Origin: Thozetella sp. PMI_491
Lineage: Eukaryota > Ascomycota > Sordariomycetes > Chaetosphaeriales > Chaetosphaeriaceae
Assembly (NCBI GenBank): GCA_021432635.1
Contig: MU270082.1
Span: 129,831 to 193,830 of the forward strand
Direction: 5' to 3'
DNA length: 64,000 nucleotides
Under the pieces are notes generated by a model. That model made no database searches. It worked only from the letters and a program-made list of their open reading frames with translations, and was not told where the DNA came from. Each line of letters starts with the position of its first letter. Position 1 is the stretch's first letter. Position numbers and translations under genes: made by a program. This document shows positions 44,380-55,964 of the stretch, piece by piece.

Positions 44380-45583
44380 ATGTCAACCTCGCCACAGACG
44401 CCGCGGCACTCCCCGCACCCTTCCTTCGACCTCCAGAATGCCTCGCCCCCCGAGCGACGGCAGTCAAAATCCTCCTTTCACGAACCCTCCACTCCTCTGC
44501 GCGCGAGTTTCAACAACCCCGAGGCCGACATGACCATCTTCAGCAGCGGTGGAGCCGGCGGGGCTGGCGGTGGTCTTGGAAACTTGGCCGATGAGCTGGC
44601 TGACATGCTCTCGGATGGAGAAGATGAGTACTACGATAACGAGGAGGGAACGCCAGACATCAGCTTTGACCTGGAGGACGGCGCCGCGCACCAGAACAAG
44701 GACGCTCCCCGCGACAGTGGCATCGAGGTAGAGAGTCCCGGAGCAGGTCGGACGCCAAAACACATGACTCTCAGCCCGCCGATTCCCAACAGGAAGGGCC
44801 ACCGCCGGACGAAAAGCGATTACGACGGTAGCGAGTACGGGTCTGAGTCGGACCTTGACTCTCCGGGCATGCCACCGAGCCTGGTTGCCAAGATAGATGC
44901 CGTCGAGTCCCTGGCTCGACGGGGTATGGAGAAGACCGGCTCGCTTTCCGACGAGACCTTTCAGCGGGTCACGGAAGGACTACGAGACCTGGGATCGCAG
45001 TCAAATGTCGAGGGTAGCGCTACTAGGTCAGTCCCCCCCCGTGCCTCCAGCGTACACCGCTAACCGATGCTGCAGACTAATTACCGCCCACTCGGCTCTG
45101 ACCACGCACCTGAGCCACCAAACCCGCCAGCTTCACAGCCTGACCTTCCCACTACTGTCTCCTCTCGTGCCAGCCCCCGACGCGGAGACCATCGATGAGC
45201 TCCTGCCCATGCTCCTCTCGCTGTCCGACGCCATGCCCCGGCCCTCGACGGGCGCGTACAACTCACTCAGCGCGCTCCACTCTATCACAACAGATCTGGT
45301 CCAGACACTCAACTACCTATCCGATACCTTGCACATGTCCCGACAGACCACGACCACCGCTACCCGACGGCTGAAGAGCGCCAAGGAGCTCGTTGCCGAG
45401 ATGAAGCGGGAGGAAGAGCTACGGGAGGAGGGGGAGAGGTGGCTTAAGAGACACAACTGGGGAGAGAGACTGAAGAGGCGAGAATGTGCCGACGTCTGCG
45501 GCGAGGTCGTCGGCGGCTTCGAGCAGGTCTGCAACGACTGGAGGGCGCGTCTGCTCGCGCAGGCGGAGTCGGCGCAGGCCTAG
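44380..45583 (+). CDS. Ser-rich, partly helical protein, unknown
   Basis: 384 aa, not recognised. Exons 44380-45026 and 45076-45583 (49-nt intron); the splice gives EGSATRLITAHSALTTHL. Residues 1-70 are Ser/Pro-rich and disordered (MSTSPQTPRHSPHPSFDL). A short acidic helix GNLADELADMLSDGEDEYYD precedes another disordered part with basic phosphosite-like RKGHRRTKSDYDGSEYGSESD. The C-terminal third is helical: Leu-rich LLPMLLSLSDAMPR, then a charged coiled coil (RRLKSAKELVAEMKREEE, LREEGERWLKRHNWGERL) and CNDWRARLLAQAE. The order suggests a fungal cytoskeleton or septation adaptor, but that is only inference. The ATG at 44380 is the first in this frame after the TTG-initiated extension. Confidence 0.78.
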
Positions 45584-46615
45584 ACAGAGCAGAGCCCAGC
45601 TAATGAGGTCACCGAGGTGGAATAAAGGAGGGAAAGCATGCTGGCTTTCCGACCACTGAATCTTTCCCTTTGTCCTTTGCATATACCAGCGGTAAGATAA
45701 TACCTTTGGCAAGACCAGGGGGGAAGACGGCGGCGTTAGGGAACTTAACAAGATATACCTGTCGGGTCGGCGGTCGTCCATGGCTTGGATTAGACAGAAA
45801 CAGACACCCTCGCAGCGGAGTAGATGAATGAATGATATGATAGATCCAGAAGAATAGCTTGCCTCGGCCATCTGGGGCAATGAGTGTATGATCGACTACA
45901 ACTGCCGCGCGACAACCTTAGTGCTGAATATTAGTAGCTGCCATGGACAACCTTCGCACCCTTATCTCGGAGGGTCGCAGAGGGTTGTGAGCCCTTTGCC
46001 ACAGTCTCATTCGGTTCAGCCCATGACACGCCGCATATCACCAAACCTCACGACCGACAGTCACTTTCATCTTCGCAGTTGGCGGGTTTATTTCAGAACA
46101 TAGAAAACGATGCCCTAACTGACTGTCGCTCGGAGTGTGGGGGTCCACGCGGGATAAATCTGTTTTAGGATGGCCATCCCGGGTACAAGACGTTGTGTCT
46201 GCCCCTCCCCCAGCAGGTTCTAAGGTGTCAAACGTTGAGCCAAGCCAGTGGACGAATTGGAATCTAGACCGATTCGTCTCAAGCAACGGAGCTAATGAAG
46301 CTTTGCACCAGCCATGGCTTCTTTATCGCCCCCCTGATTATATAAGCTCGACGACGTCTCTCCATGACGAAGTGTTTGAAGTAGTTCATTCTAGTCTTAC
46401 CCACGGGAGATGAAAGCAGAGCGATCGCCGTCTATTAGAGCAACTTTGGGTATATTTTTGAGTAGGTGGAGTCCTCTCGAGGTATTACTCCTGTGCCATC
46501 TCGTGTATTGGCCTAGCTTAGCAAATGCGACTACCATGGGTATATCTATATAATAACCAAAAGCCCAATAACGCCATTTCCCGGTCCGGTACAAAATGCA
46601 GCCATGGGCCCTGAT
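45584..46615. other. convergent intergenic region
   Basis: About 1 kb between the 3' ends of the orphan gene and the DUF3431 gene; nothing recognised. Confidence 0.5.
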
Positions 46616-48164
46616 CTATGTTGTGGATTTTCGAGTCCTGTGTCTCTTAGCTTGTTGCGTTCCGTCCTTGGCCTTGCTCAGACTGTCGCTGAGCCACGAC
46701 GCGAGCTCCTCCACTTTGGCCGCCATCTCGGCAACATTTGGGACTGGCCAGTCATGACCTGAAGTGATGTTCGTCCCCTTCTCGCCTGTCGTTGTCGCCT
46801 CCGACGCGGCCCCGTGCGCCTCTTTCTCCTCGGTCTCGCTCGACTCTTTTCCTTTCGTGTCTTTCTCCAATGTCGTGCTTTCGGCCTCGCTGCTCGTATG
46901 AGCAACGCTCGGCGAAGCAATCACCGCCTGGTCCTTGGGTTTCCCTCGGAACAGACGGATGAGCTCGCTAACGCTATACGGATTCGATTCATCATCCACA
47001 TACTCCTCGACTCGGGCCTTGAACCACATCCACTCTTCCCTCTTGGAGAGATACTGCTGGTACTGGTGCTTCGACGCGAAACAAATGCCATAGTTCAGGC
47101 AGTAGCACTCGTGCTCTTCGGGGCAGAGGACAGTCTCCCCTGTCCATATGTAATGGTACAGGTATTCGAAGATGCGGCCGCTAATTGAATCCGCGAGATC
47201 GGTGGTAAGAATCCACTGCAAACCGTCTTGTCAGCCCTTCATCCCGTACCAGTCACCCATACCCTTGCGATACTGCTTGGGAGTTACTTACATCGCGCAT
47301 AGCGATATATCGCGTCAATGGCAACATCTTGACCCGCGCCGCTGTGACTGCAAATTGGGCGCAGCATGGCGCTGAGAGCCGGGGCGGTGGTGGCTCAAGG
47401 GGAAATAGCTCCTTCCACGCTTGAGGAAACGCGGCCATCTCTGGCGTGCCTGAGTACTCCACCTTAGCCCCCGGGTGAATATGGTCTGGGCACCCGGGCT
47501 CCCAGATACAGCGTAGGTTGAGAAAGCCCCTTTGCGCCACTCGGTCGAGGTTGAGACGCGCGAGCATCTCAATTGTGTCCATATTGAAGTAGTTGTCGTG
47601 CCACGACGTGCGATGAGAGTGTAGGAAAACAACGATGTCGGGTAGTTTGTCGTAGTGTTCGATGATGTAGGTCAGGTACGCCATGGCTTCGTGGCCCTTG
47701 TTGACGGGGGTGTGGTACTCGGCGGTAATGTCGTCGGTCGTGTAGACGAAGGTGTTCCACTCCTCAGCCACCGTCTTCATGGCGTCCCTGTCGCCATGTC
47801 CCTTGAAGGGCAGAGTTACGTTGAGCCAGCCAACCTCCTCCTTCTGGATCCGCGCAACCACCAGGGCTTTGGAGTACGGTGCCGTAGGAGGCGGCGGTAT
47901 GGTGACGGCCGCCGGCGCCGCGAGGCTGTCGTTTGTCGGCGAGGTCAGGAGAAAATCGGGCGGGGCTCCCGCGTCCCCATGTTCGTCCCAGGGTGGATCG
48001 ATATGTTGCTTCAAGTCCGTCTGAATAACGGTGACGAGATCAAATATTTCCTGCTGCTTCAAGTGAAGTACAACTAGGAGCATGATGAAAACCGCCACTC
48101 CAATGATCGCCCACTTCCGCCGGCGAATGGTCGCAGGGACCACCTGCGGTACTCCGAAGAGCAT
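46616..48164 (-). CDS. DUF3431-family type II membrane protein
   Basis: 490 aa. Exons 48164-47292 and 47215-46616 with a 76-nt intron; the splice gives IAMRDWILTTDLADSISGR. Residues about 18-36 (WAIIGVAVFIMLLVVLHL) are a signal anchor after basic RRRK, so the body should face the Golgi or outside. Core motifs VARIQKEEVGWL, VYTTDD, HTPVNKGHEAMAYLTYIIEHYD, VVFLHSHRTSWHDN and WEPGCPDH match the fungal DUF3431 family, whose layout resembles glycan-related enzymes; activity is not established. CCAQFAVTAARVKMLP and LCPEEHECYCLNYGICF carry many Cys. After the conserved core, a 100-residue Ser/Thr/Glu/Lys-rich tail ends KRHRTRKSTT. An upstream in-frame ATG (48314) would add a hydrophobic 50-residue segment. 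Confidence 0.86.
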
Positions 48165-50139
48165 GGCGACGATCGATCTATTGTCGCAGTTGGGAGGTCT
48201 GGTATGGGGAGCACATGTCCGTGTTGGGCAGGCGGAAGGAGAAACGAATCGACAAATGAAAGAAAAAAATACAACGAGGTTCAAGGCGGGTGGGGTGGGG
48301 GATGAAGGAACCAAGGCTGAGCCGAACTTAGACTTGAATTAACGGTCGTGCGACAAGAAAGCGACTAGACACGTCAGCTCGCACTATGGACGATGGAGGA
48401 AATCGTGGAGAGGAAATGAGGAAAGTGACGAAAGGGAAGTCCACAGTCGCGGGTGTGGGAAACAGGGAAGAACCAAACGTGTGGGGGGCGGTTCTGACAC
48501 AAGGCAAGAAGACCAAGCTGAGGAAAAGTACTGTACCTAGGTATTCTGTAGCCTACAATGATCCGCATCTGCATACCTGGAAGCGTTCCCCCCTGGGCTA
48601 CCGCTTTGGCCAAGCTCCGGCAAGGCGAGGGAGTTGCATTAGTGCCATTGCCGACACCCTAGGCAGACTCTCAACCCCAGAAACACCAGATGGGCGGGTG
48701 CCGTGCTCTAGCGCTGCAATGAAATAAAAAAAAAAGAAACCGGCGGGCCAACCAGCGACGCGCATTTTATGGGCCGCCATCCACACCTGAGGGCGGCGCT
48801 GTGTGGCATTGAGGGTGCACCGCCGCCAGGCGTGCGGGGCACTAATCGAGATTGACGGCTTGACTTGCTCTCTCCAGAGTCTGGACTCCGCCCAGGCCAG
48901 ACGGTGTCGGGGGGGCACGTCGTCAGCCTTTAGACGGCTCCAGTGAGTCGCCTCTGTTAGTTTCAGTCGGTCCCCATGCAAAGCCACGTCACAGGAAATT
49001 GGGTTGCTCTGACGCTAACGTGCGGAAGCTGAGCCTGCTGAGGGTAATCGGAATTAATCTGCGAGTGAGAGCCTGGATCAGCACCTGGGCAGTGCGACCC
49101 CAGCTACGCCTCGTTGGAAGAAAGGGGCGACTGGGCCATCGCGTTGGTCGGGTAAGCGTGCTCCGTCCGGTATGGGTCGGCGGCAACAGGCGCGTCCCGG
49201 CAAAGTGTCCAGGCGGGCGTCTGGGAGAGCCTTGCGATATTGCAAGCCCGTCTCCTCCCAGACAAAAGGCATCTACGTACAAGGCTTTTTTCATCCGTCG
49301 CAGGTTTCAGCTTGCTCCCTCGAGAACCTCAACAATGGCGGGACACAATTAAAGAATTGGAAATAAGAATGATTGCAAAAGAAAATAAAGAAAAATTATG
49401 GAGATGATTGACGAGATTTACATAATGAAAAGAGGTAACGAAAAAAGGGGGAGGTGGTATGAGCCTGGGCTGCTTCAAAATGCCTTGGTAGCACCCATTT
49501 CGGTTGAAAGCTGAGGTCCTCCTGCAGGGGCTGAGGCAGTGGCATCCTGCGTGGCGTTCGCTGGGGGAAATGGGGTGGATCTGCTGGTGCCTCCACGACC
49601 CCCCCCACAATCCGAGCCAACGATTGGAGGCGTCGTAACTTGCGTCCACCACAGGTGGGTACACGCACGCCAGCTTCTAGTAACCGACAATCAATCCACC
49701 AGGACGAGCTCGCTGCTGTAGTCGCTGTATTCACTGTATTCGCCGTATTCACTGTATTCGCCGAGAGCCTTCGCTAAGGAAGGGGGCAAGGGAGTGCCGG
49801 GGGGGATTCCGCCTGGGCAATGGTACTGCGTGCAGAACAAGTGACGGCTATCGCTCTGCGATCATCGTTCCGCATCTCTAGGTTGCACCACCTCGGGGGT
49901 CGCTTAATTGGTGTCGCGGCGGCTCGCACAGTACATAGGCATCACAGCTAGTTAGGATATTGGACGGCCTCGCGAGGACATAAAGCCGCGAGGACACGAG
50001 GGCACGAGGGCGAGAGGCGGAGGCGGATGGGGCGCGCAAAGAAAGGGAAAATAAAGGCAACGCCACGCCGAGTCGTCGTATTATTACAAAAAGAGGTCTA
50101 CTCCGTACATGAGAAAAGATGGGTACTATGAAGGAAAAA
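48165..50139. other. gene-free region with 9-bp repeat
   Basis: About 2 kb without a gene between the DUF3431 start and the RGS-LOV 3' end. It contains the 9-bp repeat at 49724-49763. Confidence 0.5.
49724..49763. repeat. 9-bp tandem repeat (CTGTATTCa-type)
   Basis: Four successive 9-bp units, gctgtattc, actgtattc, gccgtattc, actgtattc, then a partial gccg. Not within a recognised gene. Confidence 0.8.
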
Positions 50140-52629
50140 CTAAAGCGCGTCGCCGAGATCGAGGGTATAGGGCGAGTCTGGTGGCGTTAGGTGTACGTCG
50201 CCCTGGTACGAGGCGGCATCAAAGGCAGCAGCGCCGCGGCGCCGGTCTTTATCGTAGTGCTCGTCATGCATCTCCTGCGTCAGGCGCCTCATCTCGGGCT
50301 CGTCTTGGAGCGGACCGAGCGTGCTGTTTGCGCTGGCTACCTCTTCGGCCGGCAGCCCTTTCCTCCAGCGCCGTATTCCGTACGCGGCAGGCTCGACCGG
50401 TGGGGCCGTGCGTCGCGGCCGGACCGGCACCTCCTCGTCGTCGTCTACGATCACCACCATCCACACACCGATGGCCCCGTTGCTTCCTAACAAGGGCGTG
50501 CAGTGGATCCAGCGTGTTCGGCCCTCCGGGTCGGACTTGCTGACCCATTTGATCCGCGCCGTGACTCCATTCCCGTCCGCAAAGGCCTGGTTGAGCTCCG
50601 CCATTACACGGTTCGACCCACCTATCCGGGCCATGAGGGGACTCTGAAGGATGCCAGGGACCCGCAATGACGGCGAGGCAAACAATATCCGCAGGTTCGG
50701 GTATGGCCGGACCAAGAGGTAGTTCTCATACACCCCCGTCAGCCGCCCGCTCGCCAGGTCCAGCGCCGTGGGCTGCTCCGGCGCCGAAAGCCTGCCGTCC
50801 GAGGACGTCTCATCCTGAATCAGGATGCGAGGCTTGTGCCAGTTGCTCGTGCTGATCTCGGCGTGCTCCGTCTCGGCGTGCTGGAGGCGGTGCATCGTGC
50901 CGCCGTGCCTGCGAACCGTCTCGAGCTCCGGAAGATTGAACATCTCGCTCAGCTCCCGGAACTCATCTCGCTTCTCCTGGCTAGCCGCCTCTTCCCCGCT
51001 GTCTCCCTCGCCGGGGAGCTTTTGGCCATTGGCTCTCAGATCGTCATCGACAAGGCGCTGCAGGGCCTCGAGGCCGACACAGTCCTTCGCGAGCCCAGAG
51101 ACGTCAACCTGAGCGCCGATAAAGTACCGCACCTTCCCGCGGCTATCAAACAACGGTGCACACATGAGCAAGTTCATAAATGGGGAGCCGTCTCTGCGGT
51201 AGTTCAGAAAGGTTTCATAATGTTCCTTGCCAGCCTCCAGCTTCTCCCGGATGCGCTTGACGCTGAACGGGTTCGTCTTTGGGCCCTGGAGGAAGCGGCA
51301 GTTCCGCCCAATCACGTAGTTCATCCCATACTGTGTCGTACGATGGAATTCTGCACCAGCGACTCAGCGACGAGACAAGCAAAGGGGGAGGCTAAAGGGA
51401 ACAAACTTACCCTCGGAAGCAAACACGATGGGGTTGTCGTGCCGGGACGGATCTGTTAAGCAAAATACCTCGGCAAGACCTTCGGACATGTCTCGAAGCT
51501 GAGGTGGCAAGGTGCCAGTGATGCGCTTCTTGATCGACGCGCTCACGGTCTGGATCCAGATGTGTGTGATAAATGCGGGAAGGTCCTCTTGGGCCAGCGC
51601 CTGGAAGGCCGCGTCGGCCTTCTCCTTCAGCATGTCGTTGACCGTCGGCGCAGTGTTCTTTAGGGTGAAGTCGTGGCCCTCGAGCGGCTCTAGGGCGTCT
51701 AGAACGGCGTTGGAATAATCGATGGCCCTGATGGCCTTCAGGGCGTCAAAGTAGTAGATCATGAGCGGGACGGATCCCTGCCGGCAGGTGCAGAGAAAAT
51801 TGGTGAAGCGGAGGAGGAGCCTCGGGTCCTTGAAGATGACGGCCAGGTGCTCCTTGGAGAACAGCTGCTCGGACCGCCTCTCAAGCGAGTAGTGGAATTG
51901 ACCGTCCTGGCCGGGGACGACGAGATCGAAGCTGCCGGGCTCGATCTCCTCCTCATCCAGCGGCTCCAGCCCATCGGCCTCCCCGGAGCCGCGCACCTGC
52001 AGCGCTGGGAGCGGCAGGGGGGCAGACGGGTAGTTCGACGCGGCAGAGCTCGGTCTGGATCTCGCTGGGATCGGAGGCGCGCCTTGGTTCTTCACTGAAG
52101 GAGGCCGTCCTCGAGGGAGCAGATGAAGGTCTGGCTCCGGCGATGGCTCTCTACGAACCACCGTCTCTCTGTCGTCCACCTCGGCGCTAACGGCCAGCTT
52201 AGTTATGGACGGCGTGGCACTGGTCCGGCGGTGAAGGTACCTCTTCTTCTCATGCCTAGGCCCTATCGAGTTCGGGTTCATAGGCCCCCCGCCGTGTGCC
52301 ATGAACTCGTGGTCCCTCTCTAGCAGCTGCTTCATGACGGAAGGCTGGATGTAGCCCTCCCGCATGGACTGCTGGTCCATCTTGGTGGAGCGTGGCATGG
52401 ACGACCGTCGCAAGGGTATGTCTGGTATGTCGGCGGCTTCGTCAAAGTCTTCCGTGTCCGAGTTGGTGGGATGCTCGGTCGCGGTCACAGAGTCCCAGGG
52501 AACTGGTGACGGGGCGCGCCTACGATATTCAATGGGTGCCGGGTGGCGGCTAGCACTGTGGAGGATACGCCCAGTGGCGTATGACGTCTCTTCCGGAGGG
52601 TAGATCCGAATATTAGACAGAGAGGCCAT
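50140..52629 (-). CDS. RGS-LOV blue-light photoreceptor (BcLOV4 class)
   Basis: 809 aa. Exons 52629-51411 and 51350-50140 with a 60-nt intron that has an in-frame stop. Residues 1-250 are disordered. About 256-368 is an RGS-like helical domain (LFSKEHLAVIFKDPRLLLRF, FLCTCRQGSVPLMIYYFDAL), then comes a helical linker with SASIKKRITGTLPPQL. The LOV domain (about 381-496) has IGRNCRFLQGP with the flavin-adduct Cys424, NYRRDGSPFMNLL with the flavin-binding Asn, and YFIGAQVDVS with the photosensory Gln. A second PAS-like block near 600-720 (VRPYPNLRILFASPSLRVPGI...GVWMVVIVDDDEE) lacks the Cys. Known fungal RGS-LOV proteins (Botrytis BcLOV4) move to anionic membranes under blue light; this one probably links light to G-protein signalling. 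Confidence 0.9.
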
Positions 52630-55600
52630 GTGAGCAGGTAAGGGTCAGTCCGAGTAGGTCTCGAAGAGGAACAGTGAGACAACGGGCACGCCGCCGAGGC
52701 GAGAGAAGAAATGCCAATTGCCTTTAAAGGCAATACGAGGTGGTGATGGGCGCCAATGTGGCACGAACCCGAGGGCAACCGGGGAGCTGGCCGCCGGCGA
52801 CTTCCCAGGCTGACAAGATTAGTGTCAACTAGTCGCCTGCTAGAGATGATGATGTGCATGTACGAGAAGGGCAAGAGGCCTGGAGATCCATCGCTTGCAC
52901 ACACACAGCTTTATGTATGTGGAAAGGCGTCGGCATTTTTTGTCTGCCCAGCTTGGGAGCGTGCCCAGAAGCAAGTACTAGTAGTGCCAGGGCGGAGCGA
53001 GCACGGAAATGCAGCTAACCACGACCTGGCGATCCGTTCAGGGGAAGGCCCGCGGTTGGGGCACACGATCGCCCAATGCCATGGAGACAGAAGGGAATAG
53101 ATATATCTCGAAAGCTTCGATCTCGAGAACTGATCTAGGATGTCGAGGATCGGTGCTTAGACCCCCTCGAGCTAAACATGTGGGTTATTGCTTCTTCCGT
53201 CACAGTGACCTACGGATACTATGTACGGTAACAGCCGGAGTGGGGACAAGACCATGAGCACACACAAAAGCAGACGAGCGGCGTGGAACCTTTCGCTAGC
53301 GTTAGGATCTGTCTCCGGCAACGCGGATGACTTCCTCGTTGGGAGGGTCTGGGACCGCCATCCAGCGCACTAATACACGCTATATCCTCCAGTAGTGCCG
53401 TCAACACACGAACCTGGACCTAGAAACCCCATCAATGTCGGCCCTCTCCGGTCAGTACTTGTTGTTTTCGGCCTAGGCCCCTTCTATCTCTCGCATACAC
53501 AGCTGATCAGGTGCGAGCAAGGGGGGAGAAGATCACGATGACCGATCCGGTGAGGTCCAAAGGCATGGAGGAGGTTCTGAGACACGTACTTTGTGAGAAA
53601 CATGGTGTCTCGGAGGCCCCAGGGCTGCTGACCTGCGCCTGGGAGCACCAACGAGTGATGGGGTGTCCACAATGAGACATACGAATGAAACGCTGGGTTT
53701 TGATAGAAGACTGCATGGTCGAGAGGCAGTTTAGATGCCTAACCATGCCTCCTTCATTCTACTATCCTCACTCGCAATCTTGATTTCGAGGCGACTTATC
53801 ACATCTCGGCCTTGAGAACTTGGGCTTTCGATGAAGGAGTCGCACGAAAAGCAATGGATGCGGGAGCAGGATCCCGGAGCGATAAGATGCGAGCAGCACA
53901 ACTCAGCATCACCACCACTTGGCAGAAAAGGGATCCTCTTTGGGTGGTGGGTTGATTAAAGCATTGTCGAATCAATGAGACCCGATGGAATAGCTCAAAA
54001 GAGCGATGAAGAAGGCCAAGCGCGAGAAGCGGGCTATGAAAGACACCTGAAGTTCTAGAAGAAAAAAAAAATACTAGCGAAAGGCAATTTGTTGTTAGGT
54101 ACGGGCGCCCATCCCAACTCTTCATCGGATGACGTAGGACGCCGCAGCAAATGCAGCTGGGAAGCAACTTCCTCAGAGGGCTTGTTCCGTATGGAAACAT
54201 GGGCGCTGCGTTGTGGGCATGATGTCAGCTGCTGGAAGGGGGTCGCGGGTGGAAGCACGAGATGCAGGGATGTTTAATGAGGAACGCGAAAACGCGCGTT
54301 GACCAAAACGTCGATGCAGCTCCCCGCGTTGGGCGGGCCAGCAGAGGGCGATTGCAGGGTCTCGACTCTCTGTTATGCATCAGAGACGGCTGCTTCCAGC
54401 CAGTCGGAAGCACGCTGGGCGCGACTGATCTTGCACCTGGCCCCTAGAAACAAAAACAAGGCTAGCCGGACCTGGCGAACAGAGGGCGAGAAACAGAGCC
54501 TAACGCGGGTTGCGCCTCTGCGGCCGGGCGTGTAGCCCCCCAAAAACAAACAAGCAAACGTCGCGAGCTAGCCGACCGTTGCGCATGCGAGAGTGCCCAA
54601 CGGGCGACGAGTTGTTTACGGGAGGCCAAAATATCGGTGAATGGCAGCCCCTTTTTATAAATACGCAAGGGAGGATGGGCTCAGGGAGCGGCCGAGCTCC
54701 ATTGAAGTGGAGGGGTTGGGCTCGACGCTTGCGACCAAGAGAACATCAATTGGCTGTCGCTTGCCCGCGACTTGTCAAGAGACACTCTGCGCTCCACATG
54801 GTGGTTATTTCTCCAACCCTCCTTTGCGGCTTCCGCCTGTACCTTACGTACGGATCCAGTACTTTTACCTTCGGCTAGATGAGCTAAGACAGCTACAGAG
54901 CCCAGCCTCTCACAATAAACACAGACGGACGTGAGGGAAGCCAGGGAGCGAACGTCGCGCGGTATTTTGTTTGGCCTGTGGTATTGTTTGTCTCCTGGCC
55001 AAGGAATCCGGCATAGCAGGACGGAGCTGTCTAGACCTTCCTCAGGTTCTCAGCTAAGTGGTGGGCTAGGGGAGCTGGCTGTCCCTTTTTTTTCTCTCTC
55101 TCAATTTAATCCACCGGTAGAAGTAAAAGAGAAAAAAAAAACCACGCGCCGCGATCGTGAGCAGCCTAGATAACCTTTGGACAAGTTAGAGCCGCGCAGC
55201 TGTCAAAATGGAACCCGGGTTCCGGAAGGGAACTGGGAGGAGCGGGAGTGTTGCTTTAGGCGCCGCTCCGTTTCACCATTGGAAGGCAGGACGCGGTTGG
55301 CGAGGCGCCAGGCCGGGCTAGGGTGCTCGATGTTGTGGTGGACCGTGCGTCGGTTAATCAACGGAGAAGCGCGCCCCCCTTCGGCGCAAGGACCACGTTC
55401 ACCTGGGGAGGGACCCGGATTGCGGTTAGGTTGCTCGTACCTCTGATTCCCTTTCCCCAACCTCAATCCATCCAGCTTCGGCGCCTATCACCAAACATCA
55501 CCTCTCCGGCATCCCGCCATCCCGACGCCAAAGCCCCCGGACATCAGCCTGCCCAAGCTGAAGTGTCTAGGGAATTCCTTCCTCCTGGTCTCGCCTGCGT

Positions 55601-55964
55601 CTTCCCAGCGACGTCCATTGACGAACCCCCCCAGCGGCCCCGCCTCTCGATTTCCCTGCCTCCTATTGTCCCTGGCCGAGGGCGCACGTCGATATTCAGA
55701 TGACAACAGCAACAATAGCATGAATAGCCCTATTGATGGAAATTTCTATTGGATCTCCTAGAAACTACCGTGCGGCCTCGTCTCTCCAGACCTACTCGCT
55801 TTGCTGCTGCGCGAACCCATCCTCCTGCCCGGTCCTGCCGCGACACAACCGCTCAGCTTCACGCCTCCTCTCGCGCATCGAGCGGCACCGCATCGCAAGG
55901 ATCCGAACTCGTTTGCCTTGATCTAGCATACCTTGTTGCTGTAGTTTCTCTTCGCACGATCAGT
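52630..55964. other. 3.3 kb divergent region, RGS-LOV and cdh1
   Basis: No gene recognised. A TATAAATA lies at 54653-54660 (plus strand), but it is 1.3 kb before the cdh1 ATG. The long leader of cdh1 (from roughly 55,300) has several short upstream open frames. Non-coding RNA is possible but not visible. Confidence 0.45.
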
